A stretch of 64,000 nucleotides of DNA, taken from DATAEG01 sp051001975 (GTDB lineage Bacteria > Actinomycetota > Actinomycetes > Mycobacteriales > Jatrophihabitantaceae). The translations under genes were made by a program, and so were the position numbers. The notes beneath the pieces were generated by a model, which saw nothing but the letters and a program-made list of their open reading frames with translations, did no database searches and was not told the origin of the DNA. Shown here one piece after another: positions 27,476 to 36,752 of this stretch (its first letter is position 1; each line of letters opens with the position of its first letter). Location of the stretch: the NCBI GenBank assembly GCA_051001975.1, contig JBPCMU010000047.1, positions 1 through 64,000 of the forward strand, read 5' to 3'.

Positions 27476-28432
27476 ATGACTGAAACCCCGTCCGGCGACC
27501 GCTCCACGCTGGCAATGGCCGACGCTCCTGACGGGCTGCTGAGCGAGCCGTCCGCACCAGGTCACGATGCCGCGAGTTCGCGGGGGAGGGGTCTGTTGAG
27601 TCTGGTCAGCAGGGGGACAGTGCGCCAAGGCATTGGCGTCGTCGGCATCGTAATCGTCCTCGGCTGGATCCTCGTTGCACTGTTTGCGCCAGTGCTCGCC
27701 CCAACAGACCCGAACATCCAGCAAGCCGGCGCCCAGCTGCTGCCCCTGGGGTCGCACGGACACTTGCTCGGCACCGATGAACTCGGTCGCGATGTGTTCA
27801 GCCGGGTGCTGTTCGGCGCACGGGTTTCCATCGGTATCGGTCTTGCCGCGGTCGCAGTTGGCAGCGTAGTCGGAATGATCAGCGGGATGCTCGCTGGTTA
27901 CTTCGGCGGGATTGTCGACACGCTCGTCATGCGGACCGCCGACATCACGCTTGCCTACCCAGGGATCCTGCTCGGCGTTGTCATCGTTGCCGTTCTTGGA
28001 CAGGGCACCGGTCAGGTCGCGGTTGCCATCGCGATCATCAACATCCCCATCTTCGCCAGGCTGGCCAGATCCAGCGTGTTGCGAGAGCGGGAACTCGACT
28101 ACGTCGCTGCGGCAAGCCTGGCCGGCTGCTCGTGGATGCGAATACTGTTCCGGCACATCCTGCCCAACTCGCTCGGGCCACTGATCGTCCAGGCCAGCAT
28201 CTCCGTCGCCCACGCCGTACTCATCGAGGCGTCTCTTTCCTTCCTCGGACTTGGCGCGCAACCGCCCACCGCGTCATGGGGATCGATGCTGAACGAGAGC
28301 AGGTCATACCTGTCGCAGAGCTGGAGCTTCGCGGTTTTTCCGGGACTCGCACTGGCGTCCTTGCTACTCGGTCTCAATTTCCTTGCCGACGCGCTTCGCA
28401 ATGCCATGGATCCTACGAGCGGCAAGAGGTGA
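27476..28432 (+). CDS. ABC importer permease, DppC type
   Basis: A 318-residue permease. A 50-residue polar cytoplasmic head precedes the first helix (GIGVVGIVIVLGWILVALFAPVLAPTDPN), and HLLGTDELGRDVFSRVLFGARVS is the conserved DppC/OppC periplasmic-side segment. The coupling loop is LDYVAAASLAGCSWMRILFRHILPNS. It pairs with the DppB-type permease upstream. The next ATPase gene begins two bases after its stop codon, so the importer is surely one transcript. Confidence 0.9.
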   Translation: MTETPSGDRSTLAMADAPDGLLSEPSAPGHDAASSRGRGLLSLVSRGTVRQGIGVVGIVIVLGWILVALFAPVLAPTDPNIQQAGAQLLPLGSHGHLLGTDELGRDVFSRVLFGARVSIGIGLAAVAVGSVVGMISGMLAGYFGGIVDTLVMRTADITLAYPGILLGVVIVAVLGQGTGQVAVAIAIINIPIFARLARSSVLRERELDYVAAASLAGCSWMRILFRHILPNSLGPLIVQASISVAHAVLIEASLSFLGLGAQPPTASWGSMLNESRSYLSQSWSFAVFPGLALASLLLGLNFLADALRNAMDPTSGKR

Positions 28433-28434
28433 GC

Positions 28435-29487
28435 ATGTCTGCCGGATCATCGCGATCGACACTCGCCGTCGGCGCCGATGCGACGAATCCAATCGTACTT
28501 AGCGTCCGTGGCCTGAAGGTGCAGTTCGCCGGCCGTCGCGGTACCGCTGAGGTTGTCGGAGGGGTGGACTTCGACCTGCGGGCCGGTGAAACGCTCGGCG
28601 TGGTGGGCGAATCAGGTTCCGGAAAGAGCGTGACGATGATGTCCCTGCTCGGACTGCTCCCGCGGAGCGCAATGGTGACCGGCACCGCCGTACTCGATGG
28701 CAGTGACCTGCTCGCGATGAGTGAGCGTCAGGTCCGGCACGTCCGAGGTAGCAGGGTCGGTTTCGTCTTCCAGGATCCGATGACATCGCTCAACCCCGTG
28801 GACACCCTCGGTGCGCAGATCGGGGAAGCGATCCGGATACATCACCGTGAGGTGAGTCGCTCGGCGGCGGCCGCGCGAGCAGTCGAGCTGTTGCGCATCG
28901 TCGGTGTGGGCAACCCGGAGGGCCGAGCAAAGCAGTACCCTCACGAATTCTCCGGTGGCATGCGACAGCGGGCAATGATCGCGATGGCGATCGCCAACAA
29001 GCCCGAGGTGATCATTGCTGACGAGCCGACAACGGCGCTTGACGTGACGATCCAGGCTCAGGTGATCGACGTTCTCCAGGCCGCCCAACGGGAGACCGGC
29101 GCGGCAGTGATTCTGATCAGCCACGACCTGGGCTTGGTGGCCGAGGTCGCCGATCACATCGTGGTGATGTACTCCGGACGGGTCGTCGAGAGCGGGCGGG
29201 TGCGCGACATCTTTGACCGGCCGCGGCATCCGTACACCAAGAGCCTGCTGGAATGCCTGCCGAGTCTGGATACCGCAGACCAGCGACTCAAGACGATTCC
29301 TGGTGAGCCGCCAGATCCGAGCGCGCCTCGTCGTGGGTGCAGCTTCGTCGATCGATGCTGGTTGTCACACGGGCGCGAGATCTGCCGGACGCAACGCCCG
29401 GAACTGATCGTGGTGGAGCCCGGCGGCAGCGAGTCTGCGTGCCACTTTCATGCCGAGATTGCCCTCGACCGCGCCCGGACCGTCTGA
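28435..29487 (+). CDS. ABC importer ATPase, DppD type
   Basis: A 350-residue ATPase with Walker A GESGSGKSV, signature FSGGMRQR, Walker B VIIADEPTTALD and switch His in LISHDLG. The C-terminal oligopeptide-type extension carries the cysteine cluster RRGCSFVDRCWLSHGREIC, probably an iron-sulfur site as in DppD/OppD proteins. It forms a heterodimer with the next gene product. Start ATG 28435 lies two bases after the permease stop. Confidence 0.9.
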   Translation: MSAGSSRSTLAVGADATNPIVLSVRGLKVQFAGRRGTAEVVGGVDFDLRAGETLGVVGESGSGKSVTMMSLLGLLPRSAMVTGTAVLDGSDLLAMSERQVRHVRGSRVGFVFQDPMTSLNPVDTLGAQIGEAIRIHHREVSRSAAAARAVELLRIVGVGNPEGRAKQYPHEFSGGMRQRAMIAMAIANKPEVIIADEPTTALDVTIQAQVIDVLQAAQRETGAAVILISHDLGLVAEVADHIVVMYSGRVVESGRVRDIFDRPRHPYTKSLLECLPSLDTADQRLKTIPGEPPDPSAPRRGCSFVDRCWLSHGREICRTQRPELIVVEPGGSESACHFHAEIALDRARTV

Positions 29488-29488
29488 C

Positions 29489-30574
29489 ATGGCTGCTGAC
29501 CAGGCGGCACGCCTGACGCCTTCGGAATCTGGCCAGGCGCCGAGCGCACGGGATGGTGTGGCGCGCCCGATTCTCGAGGTCGAGGATTTGGTGAAGCACT
29601 TCGGCGGTGCGGGGCGGTTCGGCCGCCGTGCAGGCGGGGCCGTTCGCGCCGTCGATGGGGTGTCTTTGCAGGTGGGTGAGGGGGAGACTGTAGGAATTGT
29701 CGGCGAGTCCGGCTGTGGCAAGTCAACGCTGAGCCGACTCATCGTCCGCCTTCTCGAGCCCACCTCGGGAAAGATCGTGTTTGCCGATCACGACGTGTCG
29801 CACCTGCACCGTGGCGAGCTGCGCACCGCACGTCGCGGGATGCAAATGGTGTTCCAGGACCCGTTTGCCTCACTCAACCGACGGATGACCGTTCGCCAGA
29901 TCATTCGCGAGTCCATTCGGGTGCACGGCGGCCAGAATCGGGCGGAAGTCGAGGTCCAGACCAAAGAGCTGCTGTCGCTCGTCGGGCTGTCGCGTCAGCA
30001 TCTGGATCGATTCCCGCACGAGTTCTCCGGCGGGCAGCGGCAGCGGATCAGCATTGCTCGCGCTCTCGCGCTGGATCCACGGCTGCTGGTGCTCGACGAA
30101 CCGGTTTCGGCGCTGGACGTGTCGGTTCAGGCGCAGATCTTGAACCTCGTCAAGGATCTGCAGACTCAATTCGGGATGTCCTACATCTTCATCTCCCACG
30201 ATCTGTCAGTCGTGAGTCATGTCGCGGATCGGGTGCTCGTGATGTACGCGGGGCTGATCGTGGAGAGCGGCACCCGCGCTCAGGTGTTCCAGCAGACGAG
30301 TCATCCCTACACACACGCGCTGCTGTCTGCCGTGCCGACGCATGACGACGCCAAGCATGAGCGAATTGTGCTGCACGGAGAAGTGCCCAACCCGGTATCG
30401 CCGCCTTCCGGCTGCCGCTTCCGAACGCGTTGTTGGAAGGCGACGCAGAGGTGCGCCGATGAGGTCCCACTACTCATCGATCGCGGCGTCGGTCACGACG
30501 TCGCGTGCCACTACCCGTCGACCGACAGCAATGCTCCAGCCGATCCCGAGCCGCTACCGGCCACGAGTGAATGA
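29489..30574 (+). CDS. ABC importer ATPase, DppF type
   Basis: A 361-residue ATPase with Walker A GESGCGKST, signature FSGGQRQR, Walker B LLVLDEPVSALD, and switch His in FISHDLS. The DppF-type C-terminal segment ends PSGCRFRTRCWKATQRCADE, again with clustered cysteines. A 35-residue polar N-terminal extension precedes the nucleotide-binding domain. It starts at ATG 29489, one base after the DppD-type stop. Completes a five-component importer. Confidence 0.9.
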   Translation: MAADQAARLTPSESGQAPSARDGVARPILEVEDLVKHFGGAGRFGRRAGGAVRAVDGVSLQVGEGETVGIVGESGCGKSTLSRLIVRLLEPTSGKIVFADHDVSHLHRGELRTARRGMQMVFQDPFASLNRRMTVRQIIRESIRVHGGQNRAEVEVQTKELLSLVGLSRQHLDRFPHEFSGGQRQRISIARALALDPRLLVLDEPVSALDVSVQAQILNLVKDLQTQFGMSYIFISHDLSVVSHVADRVLVMYAGLIVESGTRAQVFQQTSHPYTHALLSAVPTHDDAKHERIVLHGEVPNPVSPPSGCRFRTRCWKATQRCADEVPLLIDRGVGHDVACHYPSTDSNAPADPEPLPATSE

Positions 30575-30581
30575 GCCCTTC

Positions 30582-32081
30582 ATGACCGATCAAAACGTCC
30601 TCATCCTGATGTCCGACGAGCACACTCGCCGGGCCTTCGGCGCCTATGGCAACGACCAGATTTCGACGCCGAACCTAGATCATCTGGCTTCTCGAGGCGT
30701 CCGGTTCGGCAACGCCTATTGCAACGACCCGATCTGCGTGCCCTCCCGAGCTGCCATGGCTACCGGCCGGTATCCGCACGACATCCAGACATGGGACAAC
30801 GGCCGGCCGTACACGGGCGCAACCGCCCAGAGCTGGGGGCATCGGCTGACTGACCACGGGGTCGACATCGTGACCATCGGCAAGCTGCACTACGCGGACG
30901 CGGCAGATCCCACCGGCTTTCCCGACCAACGAGTCCCTCTGCATGTCCACAATGGGGTCGGCAATCCGACCGGTTTGCTGCGTGGTTCGCGTCCTCCGAC
31001 GACCGGCGGTCGCGACTTCATCCTGGAGGCCGGTCCTGGCGAGACCGAGTACTACCGCTTCGACATGGACATCGCCGATCGAGCGGTGCGCTGGTTTGCC
31101 GAGGAAGCCTCGGCTGCCGGTCAGTGGGCGTTGCAGGTCTCGTTCGTGTCGCCTCACTTTCCGTTGGTCGTACCGGAGCGATACTTCGCGAAGTACGCCG
31201 ACATCGACGTGGCCCTCCCCACGGAGCACGCGCAGGAATCGTGGCCGCACAATCCTGCGCTGGACTTCCACCGGCATTCACAGGGCAATGACATCCCGGT
31301 CGACGACGAGGCGATCCGTCGTGCCACCCGCGCGTACTACGGCCTGGTCACCTTCATCGATGAGCAGGTGGGCCGAGTCCTCGATGCCGCCGACAAGGCA
31401 GGGCAGCTGGATAACACGGTCATCATCTATACCTCCGACCACGGCGAGATGCTCGGCGCTCATGGACTCTGGAAGAAGAGCACGATGTACGAGGAGTCCG
31501 TCGGTGTACCGCTGATCCTGAGTGGACCAGGCCTACCGGCAGGCGCGGTGAACGACACCAACGTTTCGTTGATCGACATCTTCCCCACGGTGGTGCAGGC
31601 ATCGGGAGCATCGCTGACCGAGGTGGATGCCTCGCTGGAAGGTCGCTCTCTGCTCGACATCGCGGCCAGCGGCTTCATCGATCGCGACGTATTCGCCGAG
31701 TACCACGATGGCTGGTCGGTGAACGCGATGTACATGGTGCGCGACGCGCAGCACAAGTACATCCACTACACGTTCGACTCACCGCAGGTCTTCGACCTGA
31801 CCGCGGACCCGACCGAAGAGCATGACCTGGCTGATGCGCCTGGCGCCTCGGCGGTGCTCAGCCGGATGGAGGCCAAGCTACGGGCCATCGTCGATCCAGA
31901 GGCGGTGGACGCACTGGCAAAGGCCGACCAGCGAAAGCGGATCGAGGAGGAAGGCGGATCCACCAACCTGGTGGGTCGCGGTGACGACTTCCGCTACACA
32001 CCGGCTCCCGCGGCCTATGCACCGCTCGACCAGCGCCGGCAGCTCCATGGCACTGGTGAAACCAGAGCGGCGAACCAATGA
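30582..32081 (+). CDS. Cytoplasmic Cys-type sulfatase 1
   Basis: A 499-residue type I sulfatase of the alkaline phosphatase superfamily. The N-terminal metal site is LILMSDEHTRRAFG, and the formylglycine motif C52-V-P-S-R with AAMATGR following is intact; later metal ligands appear in TSDHGEMLGAHGLWKK. The Cys must be converted to formylglycine by another enzyme that is not in the window. There is no signal peptide, so it works in the cytoplasm, presumably on a sulfated oligosaccharide brought in by the importer. Phosphonate monoester or choline sulfate hydrolysis are alternative activities in the superfamily. It overlaps the second sulfatase gene by 4 bases. Confidence 0.85.
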   Translation: MTDQNVLILMSDEHTRRAFGAYGNDQISTPNLDHLASRGVRFGNAYCNDPICVPSRAAMATGRYPHDIQTWDNGRPYTGATAQSWGHRLTDHGVDIVTIGKLHYADAADPTGFPDQRVPLHVHNGVGNPTGLLRGSRPPTTGGRDFILEAGPGETEYYRFDMDIADRAVRWFAEEASAAGQWALQVSFVSPHFPLVVPERYFAKYADIDVALPTEHAQESWPHNPALDFHRHSQGNDIPVDDEAIRRATRAYYGLVTFIDEQVGRVLDAADKAGQLDNTVIIYTSDHGEMLGAHGLWKKSTMYEESVGVPLILSGPGLPAGAVNDTNVSLIDIFPTVVQASGASLTEVDASLEGRSLLDIAASGFIDRDVFAEYHDGWSVNAMYMVRDAQHKYIHYTFDSPQVFDLTADPTEEHDLADAPGASAVLSRMEAKLRAIVDPEAVDALAKADQRKRIEEEGGSTNLVGRGDDFRYTPAPAAYAPLDQRRQLHGTGETRAANQ

Positions 32082-33472
32082 GTCCTGCTACCGATGACAC
32101 TCGGCCGAATCTGCTGTTCGTCATGTCCGACGAGCACGCGCCGATGTTCAGCTCGACCTATGGGCATCCGATTGTGAGCACGCCAAACCTCGACAGACTG
32201 GCCGCGAGTGGGGTCACGTTCGATGCGGCCTACTGCAACTCGCCGCTGTGTGTCCCCTCGCGCATGTCATTGATGACCGGGCGGTACCCCCACGAGATTG
32301 AGGCATGGGACAACACCGTGCCGCTTCGATCGGACATCCCTACGTGGGCGCACTATGCACGCGCGAACGGGTACGACGCGGTGCTGGCCGGCAAACAACA
32401 TTTCATCGGAACCGACCAGCTACACGGCTTTCGAGCCCAGTTGGCTCAAGACTTGCACGCGCAGCGCAAGCACCCGATCTTCTCGTGGGACGAGGGCGAT
32501 CGGAACCTTCGTGGCGAGGCGTGGCCGGAGATCTATCACGCAGCGCCGGGTAGTTCCGATCACACGCGGGTGGATGACGAGGTGGAAGCCGCAGCTGTTG
32601 ACTATCTCCGGCAACAGGCGGACACAGGGCAACCGTGGGCGGCCTGCGTGTCGTTCATTGCGCCGCACTTCCCCCTGGTGGCTCCGCAGGAGTTTTGGGA
32701 CATGTACCAGGGGGAGATTGACCTGCCAGACGAGCCGGCCGGTCATCTGGAACGTCGGCCGGACTACATCAAGCGAATGTCGCACATGTTCGGGTTCGAG
32801 AACTACCCGCCTGAGCTCGTCCATGATGCACGGCGGGCGTACTACGCCCTGGTCAGCTTTATGGACGCCAAGGTCGGCCACCTACTGGACACCCTCGACG
32901 AGACCGGGCAGCGGGCGAATACGGTCGTGATCTACGCCAGTGATCACGGCGACATGCTCGGCTGCCACGGCCTTTGGCGTAAGTCCAACTTCTACGAGCA
33001 GAGTGCACGCGTTCCGCTGATCATCTCCTGGCCCGAGGGACTGCCGGCGGGTCGGCGGGTTGCCGATCCGGTGACGCTCGTTGATGTCGTCGCCACGATC
33101 TCGGAAGTGTTGTTCGACGCAGCGATGGAGACCTCCGGCACCAACCTGCTGCCAATTGCACGTGGCGAACCGGAGGCCGTCCGACCGGCCAGTGCGTTCA
33201 GCGAGTACCTGGCCCACGGTGTGCTCGGACCTACGGCAATGGTGCGTGAAGGTGACCTCAAGCTCGTCTACTCCATCGCAGACCCGCCGCTGCTGTTCGA
33301 CCTGCAAGCGGATCCGGGCGAGTTGGTCGACCGTGCCGCTGACCTGCCCGATCGGGTCAGGGCCCTCCTAGCCATGATCCCGCCGACCTGGGATCCCGTT
33401 GACCTGGACGTTCGAGTGCGCCGCAGCCAACGCGAAAGGGCCGTGATCGTGGCCTCAGGTGGCTGGCATTGA
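32078..33472 (+). CDS. Cytoplasmic Cys-type sulfatase 2
   Basis: A 464-residue sulfatase related to, but clearly diverged from, its neighbour. It has the metal site LLFVMSDEHAPMF, formylglycine motif C58-V-P-S-R-M-S-L-M-T-G-R, and ASDHGDMLGCHGLWRKSNF late in the protein. No signal peptide. Two different sulfatases in tandem imply a substrate with sulfates at two positions or on two sugar types. The start overlaps the first sulfatase stop as ATGA, and the protein ends in a short basic tail. Confidence 0.85.
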   Translation: MSPATDDTRPNLLFVMSDEHAPMFSSTYGHPIVSTPNLDRLAASGVTFDAAYCNSPLCVPSRMSLMTGRYPHEIEAWDNTVPLRSDIPTWAHYARANGYDAVLAGKQHFIGTDQLHGFRAQLAQDLHAQRKHPIFSWDEGDRNLRGEAWPEIYHAAPGSSDHTRVDDEVEAAAVDYLRQQADTGQPWAACVSFIAPHFPLVAPQEFWDMYQGEIDLPDEPAGHLERRPDYIKRMSHMFGFENYPPELVHDARRAYYALVSFMDAKVGHLLDTLDETGQRANTVVIYASDHGDMLGCHGLWRKSNFYEQSARVPLIISWPEGLPAGRRVADPVTLVDVVATISEVLFDAAMETSGTNLLPIARGEPEAVRPASAFSEYLAHGVLGPTAMVREGDLKLVYSIADPPLLFDLQADPGELVDRAADLPDRVRALLAMIPPTWDPVDLDVRVRRSQRERAVIVASGGWH

Positions 33473-33515
33473 GCATGGCAATTACCCCCGCAGGCCCGAG
33501 ACGAAGGTGTGTGTA

Positions 33516-34442
33516 GTGAGCGACGAACGGCCCGACCAGTCAATAGATCAGTTTGGAATAGGGGGTGCGCACCGCGGCCTGGCTGGCCTCTGGGTGGCTC
33601 TCGTGACCCCTTTTCGGGATGGGGTCTGCGACCTCGTATCTCTGAAGCGGCTGTGTGCGCATCTACTCGATGCGGGCGTGGACGGCTTCTTGGTATGCGG
33701 CACGACCGGCGAGGGATCACTCTTGTCAGACGAGGAGCGCGCTCTGGTGGTGAGCGCAGCCGCCTCGGTTGCCGGAGATCGGGTGATGGCGGCGGCCTTC
33801 GGACCGTCGGCGACAGAGATCGTGGCGAGCGGGGAGCTACTGCGCGATGCGGGAGCGACGTCCTTGGCGGTGCTGTCACCGTCCTACGTTTCCATCACCC
33901 AGGACGAACTCAGTACGCACTTCAGCGCGATTGCCGACGCGAGCACCCTGCCGATTGTGCTGTACAACTACCCCGGCCAGACGCCGACCTCGATTTCCAC
34001 TGACGTCACACTGGAGTTGGCCACCCACCCCAATGTGGTGGGCACCAAGCAGTCCAGACCGACGTTGGATCAGGACTTCCTGCGCCTGATCACTACGGCA
34101 CAGCCGGACTTTCCCGTACTGGTGGGCAACCCCTTGCTGGTGCTTCCCGCGGCCAGCGTTGGAGCCAGCGGTGGGATCCTCGCAGTAGCCAATGTCGAAC
34201 CACAGCTGGTGGTCGAGCTGTGGCGGCTCATAGCCGACCAGCAGTGGCAAGCCGCTCGCGAGCACCATCGGCGAATCTGGCCCCGACTGAGCGAACTGCA
34301 CGGATCAGGTCCACGGATGAAGACCGCTCTCTGCGAGGCGGGCTTGATCGCCTCGCCAGAGCTGCGCGCACCGATCGGCGCCATCGGCTCTGCCGCGCAA
34401 GACGCGGATGCGGCCGCTGGCATGACATGGGTGGTCGGGTAA
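33516..34442 (+). CDS. DHDPS-family aldolase/dehydratase for 2-keto-3-deoxy sugar acids
   Basis: A 308-residue (beta/alpha)8 protein of the dihydrodipicolinate synthase/N-acetylneuraminate lyase family. It has GTTGEGSLLSDEER, catalytic Tyr in VLYNYPGQT (around residues 150-152) and Schiff-base Lys near residue 178 (VVGTKQSR). In this setting a 2-keto-3-deoxygluconate-type aldolase or a 2-keto-3-deoxy acid dehydratase is more likely than lysine synthesis. With a dehydratase it gives pyruvate plus an aldehyde; with the semialdehyde dehydrogenase it would lead to 2-oxoglutarate. GTG 33516 was chosen for its GAAGG site; GTG 33507 and 33459 are alternatives. Confidence 0.8.
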   Translation: MSDERPDQSIDQFGIGGAHRGLAGLWVALVTPFRDGVCDLVSLKRLCAHLLDAGVDGFLVCGTTGEGSLLSDEERALVVSAAASVAGDRVMAAAFGPSATEIVASGELLRDAGATSLAVLSPSYVSITQDELSTHFSAIADASTLPIVLYNYPGQTPTSISTDVTLELATHPNVVGTKQSRPTLDQDFLRLITTAQPDFPVLVGNPLLVLPAASVGASGGILAVANVEPQLVVELWRLIADQQWQAAREHHRRIWPRLSELHGSGPRMKTALCEAGLIASPELRAPIGAIGSAAQDADAAAGMTWVVG

Positions 34443-35626
34443 TGGCGTTGGAAACGCTCCGGGAGCTGCGTGCCTTTCGCTTGCGGGTGAGCGCTCGAAC
34501 CACGTTCTTGTTCTTCGAGGTCCTGACCTCGACGGGCCGCTGTGGCGTCGGCGAAGCAACGATGTCCAGTGACGACTCGGCCGCCGCAGCAACGGCCCAG
34601 CGCTGGTTTGACGACCATCTCGCTGGTTCGGCCCTCGCCGACGCGCCGAGCACGCTTGATCGGATCGCGGTGGACTCGAAAGCGGAGTCGTCGTTGGTCC
34701 GCGCCACGGCGCTGTCGGCACTGGAGCAGTGTCTGTTGGACCTGCGGGGCAAGGTTCTCGGTGTCCCGGTCTATGAGCTGCTCGGCGGATCGCGTCGTTC
34801 TGAGATCGGGCTGTACGCCAACGTCAATCGAGGGATCACCGACCGGAGCCCGGAGGGGTTCGTGGCCGGGGCCCGAGCGGCGGTGGACGCAGGTTTCACG
34901 GCAGTGAAGTGTGCGCCCTTCGACGGGGTGCGTCCTAGCGATGGGCCGGATGCGCGCGCCATTCAATTCGGGCTCGAGCGGCTGAGGGGTGTGCGCGCCG
35001 CGGTCGGCCCGGAAACCCGGCTGATGGCCGACTGTCACGGCCGGCTCAGCAGCGACGTCGTCAAAGCCATCGTGCCGGCGCTACTCGACCTGGGCGTCTT
35101 CTGGCTCGAGGAACCGCTGATGAGTCATCCGCAGATGAACGCGGTGATCGGTTCGGCCGACGGCACTCCGGAGATTGCCTATGACCTTCCGGTTGGTGGC
35201 GCGCCACTGGACGCGCTCGATGACGCAGGCATCCGCCTCGCTGGTGGCGAGTTCGAATACGGGATCGAACGGTTCGAATCGATTCTGCGCCAAGGCCGAC
35301 TCGCTTATCTGATGCCGGACATCAAACACTGCGGTGGGATCTGGCCCGCCTCGGTGATAGGCGCGATGGCGGCAGCCCACGGGGTACGGCTGTCCCCGCA
35401 CAACCCAAGCGGCCCAGTGGCCACCATGGCGTCGATGCACGTCTGTGCCACCGCATCGAACTTCGAAATCCTCGAATACCAATGGGGTGAGGTTGAGGGC
35501 CGCGAAGCGCTGATCACGCCCGTCGAGCCACGCGACGGCGGAATAGTGCGGTGCGCCGACGCTCCCGGCCTTGGCTGCGCGTTGGATCACGATGCCATCC
35601 GAGGACTCGAAATACCACTCGACTGA
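34442..35626 (+). CDS. Enolase-superfamily dehydratase with DCHGR motif
   Basis: A 394-residue enolase-superfamily protein. The second-strand base region reads AVKCAPFDGV (one Lys, not KxK), the first metal ligand lies in MADCHGRLS, then WLEEPL and LAGGEFEYG, and a His in SPHNPSGPVATMAS. The DCHGR/PHNPSGP pattern recalls gluconate/galactonate-type dehydratases more than mandelate racemases, so its substrate probably differs from that of the 22251 enzyme. ATG 34442 overlaps the previous stop (TAATG), showing tight coupling to the DHDPS-family gene and a shared pathway step. Confidence 0.85.
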   Translation: MALETLRELRAFRLRVSARTTFLFFEVLTSTGRCGVGEATMSSDDSAAAATAQRWFDDHLAGSALADAPSTLDRIAVDSKAESSLVRATALSALEQCLLDLRGKVLGVPVYELLGGSRRSEIGLYANVNRGITDRSPEGFVAGARAAVDAGFTAVKCAPFDGVRPSDGPDARAIQFGLERLRGVRAAVGPETRLMADCHGRLSSDVVKAIVPALLDLGVFWLEEPLMSHPQMNAVIGSADGTPEIAYDLPVGGAPLDALDDAGIRLAGGEFEYGIERFESILRQGRLAYLMPDIKHCGGIWPASVIGAMAAAHGVRLSPHNPSGPVATMASMHVCATASNFEILEYQWGEVEGREALITPVEPRDGGIVRCADAPGLGCALDHDAIRGLEIPLD

Positions 35627-35642
35627 TGCGGGAGAACACACG

Positions 35643-36752
35643 ATGAACCTGCCAGTGCGAACGCCGTCCCTAGCAGGCGAAGACCTGCTGTCCCGGGCGG
35701 CCGACAAGCTACTAGCTCTTCCGTATCGATCATGGCGGTTCGGCGACTCCATCGCGTTCGAAGCGATGGTGGATGCCAGCCGCGCGTTGGGTCGCGACCG
35801 GTGGCGCGAATTCGCGCGCGGCTTCATCCGCTCATGGGCTGCATCAGCGACGGAGCACTTCCGACTGGACTGCACTGCTCCAGGTCTGGCGATGATCAAG
35901 ATCTTTGAGGACACGGGTGATCAACTCGTGCTGGACGGTGCACGACGGCTCGCTGATTACCTCATGACTCGACCGACGATGTCCGGTGCGTTCCAGACCT
36001 TCGATCGCGCGTCATTGCAACCGCCGTTCAGCGGGGAAGAACTGTCACCGGCCGACCGTGCGCTGCTCGACAATCCGCCCGCTGGCGTCTACGTCGACTG
36101 CCTGCACTTCGATCCACCCTTCTTTGCCGCTCTCGGCAGGGTCACCGGAGACTCCGTTTATGCCGATGTCGCCGCGAGTCAGGCGCTGGCCTACATTCGC
36201 CTCCTGCAGGATCAAGAGTCTGGCCTGTTTCACCACTTTGCCCTGGCTGGACAGCCGCACGCCTATATCTCCTCCTGGGGCCGCGGGCAGGGCTGGGCAC
36301 TGCTCGGACTCACAGATCTGGTGGCGCTGCTGCCCTCCGATCATCCGGATCGAGTGGAGCTGTGCGCCGCCGCAACGAGGCTCATCGACGGGGTGCTGCA
36401 CTATCAGTCGGCAAATGGCTCCTGGCACACCCTGATTGATGACCCCACCTCCGGCGCGGAATCCACGACCTCGGCCTTCCTGGCGGCCGGATTTCACCGT
36501 GCAGCCGAACTAGGACTGGTGTCACGGCCCACGGTGCGAAGCGCGATAGGCAACGCATGGGCCGCCGTGCTGAGCCATGAGCGCGATGGCCTGCTGCGCG
36601 ACGCATCCGACGCCGTGCGCAGCAGCACGGTGCGTAGTCATTACACGCATGTCGAGGTCGATGTCATCTCGCCGTGGAGTCAGGGCGCGTTGGTGTTGAT
36701 GCTCGCTGGTGACGACTCGGCTACTCGCGGATCGTCAGGAGGACCAAGATAG
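35643..36752 (+). CDS. GH88/GH105-type unsaturated uronyl hydrolase
   Basis: A 369-residue (alpha/alpha)6-barrel protein. YVDCLHFDPPFFAALGRVTGDSVYADVA contains the Asp that acts as catalyst in YteR-like unsaturated rhamnogalacturonyl hydrolases, and SSWGRGQGWALLGLTDLV is the matching second motif; ESTTSAFLAAGF closes the site. Family enzymes release 4-deoxy-unsaturated uronic acid from the end of lyase products. There is no signal peptide, so it acts on imported oligosaccharide. It is the last gene of the importer/sulfatase run, 16 bases after the dehydratase, and its 3' end overlaps the convergent GntR gene by 73 bases. A glycan link to uronate is therefore strong, but the exact polysaccharide is not known. 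Confidence 0.8.
   Translation: MNLPVRTPSLAGEDLLSRAADKLLALPYRSWRFGDSIAFEAMVDASRALGRDRWREFARGFIRSWAASATEHFRLDCTAPGLAMIKIFEDTGDQLVLDGARRLADYLMTRPTMSGAFQTFDRASLQPPFSGEELSPADRALLDNPPAGVYVDCLHFDPPFFAALGRVTGDSVYADVAASQALAYIRLLQDQESGLFHHFALAGQPHAYISSWGRGQGWALLGLTDLVALLPSDHPDRVELCAAATRLIDGVLHYQSANGSWHTLIDDPTSGAESTTSAFLAAGFHRAAELGLVSRPTVRSAIGNAWAAVLSHERDGLLRDASDAVRSSTVRSHYTHVEVDVISPWSQGALVLMLAGDDSATRGSSGGPR

Noticed and set aside
33516..34442. Lysine biosynthesis dapA
   Set aside because: The DHDPS-like gene is coupled to sugar-acid dehydratase and sulfatase genes, and no other lysine gene is present.
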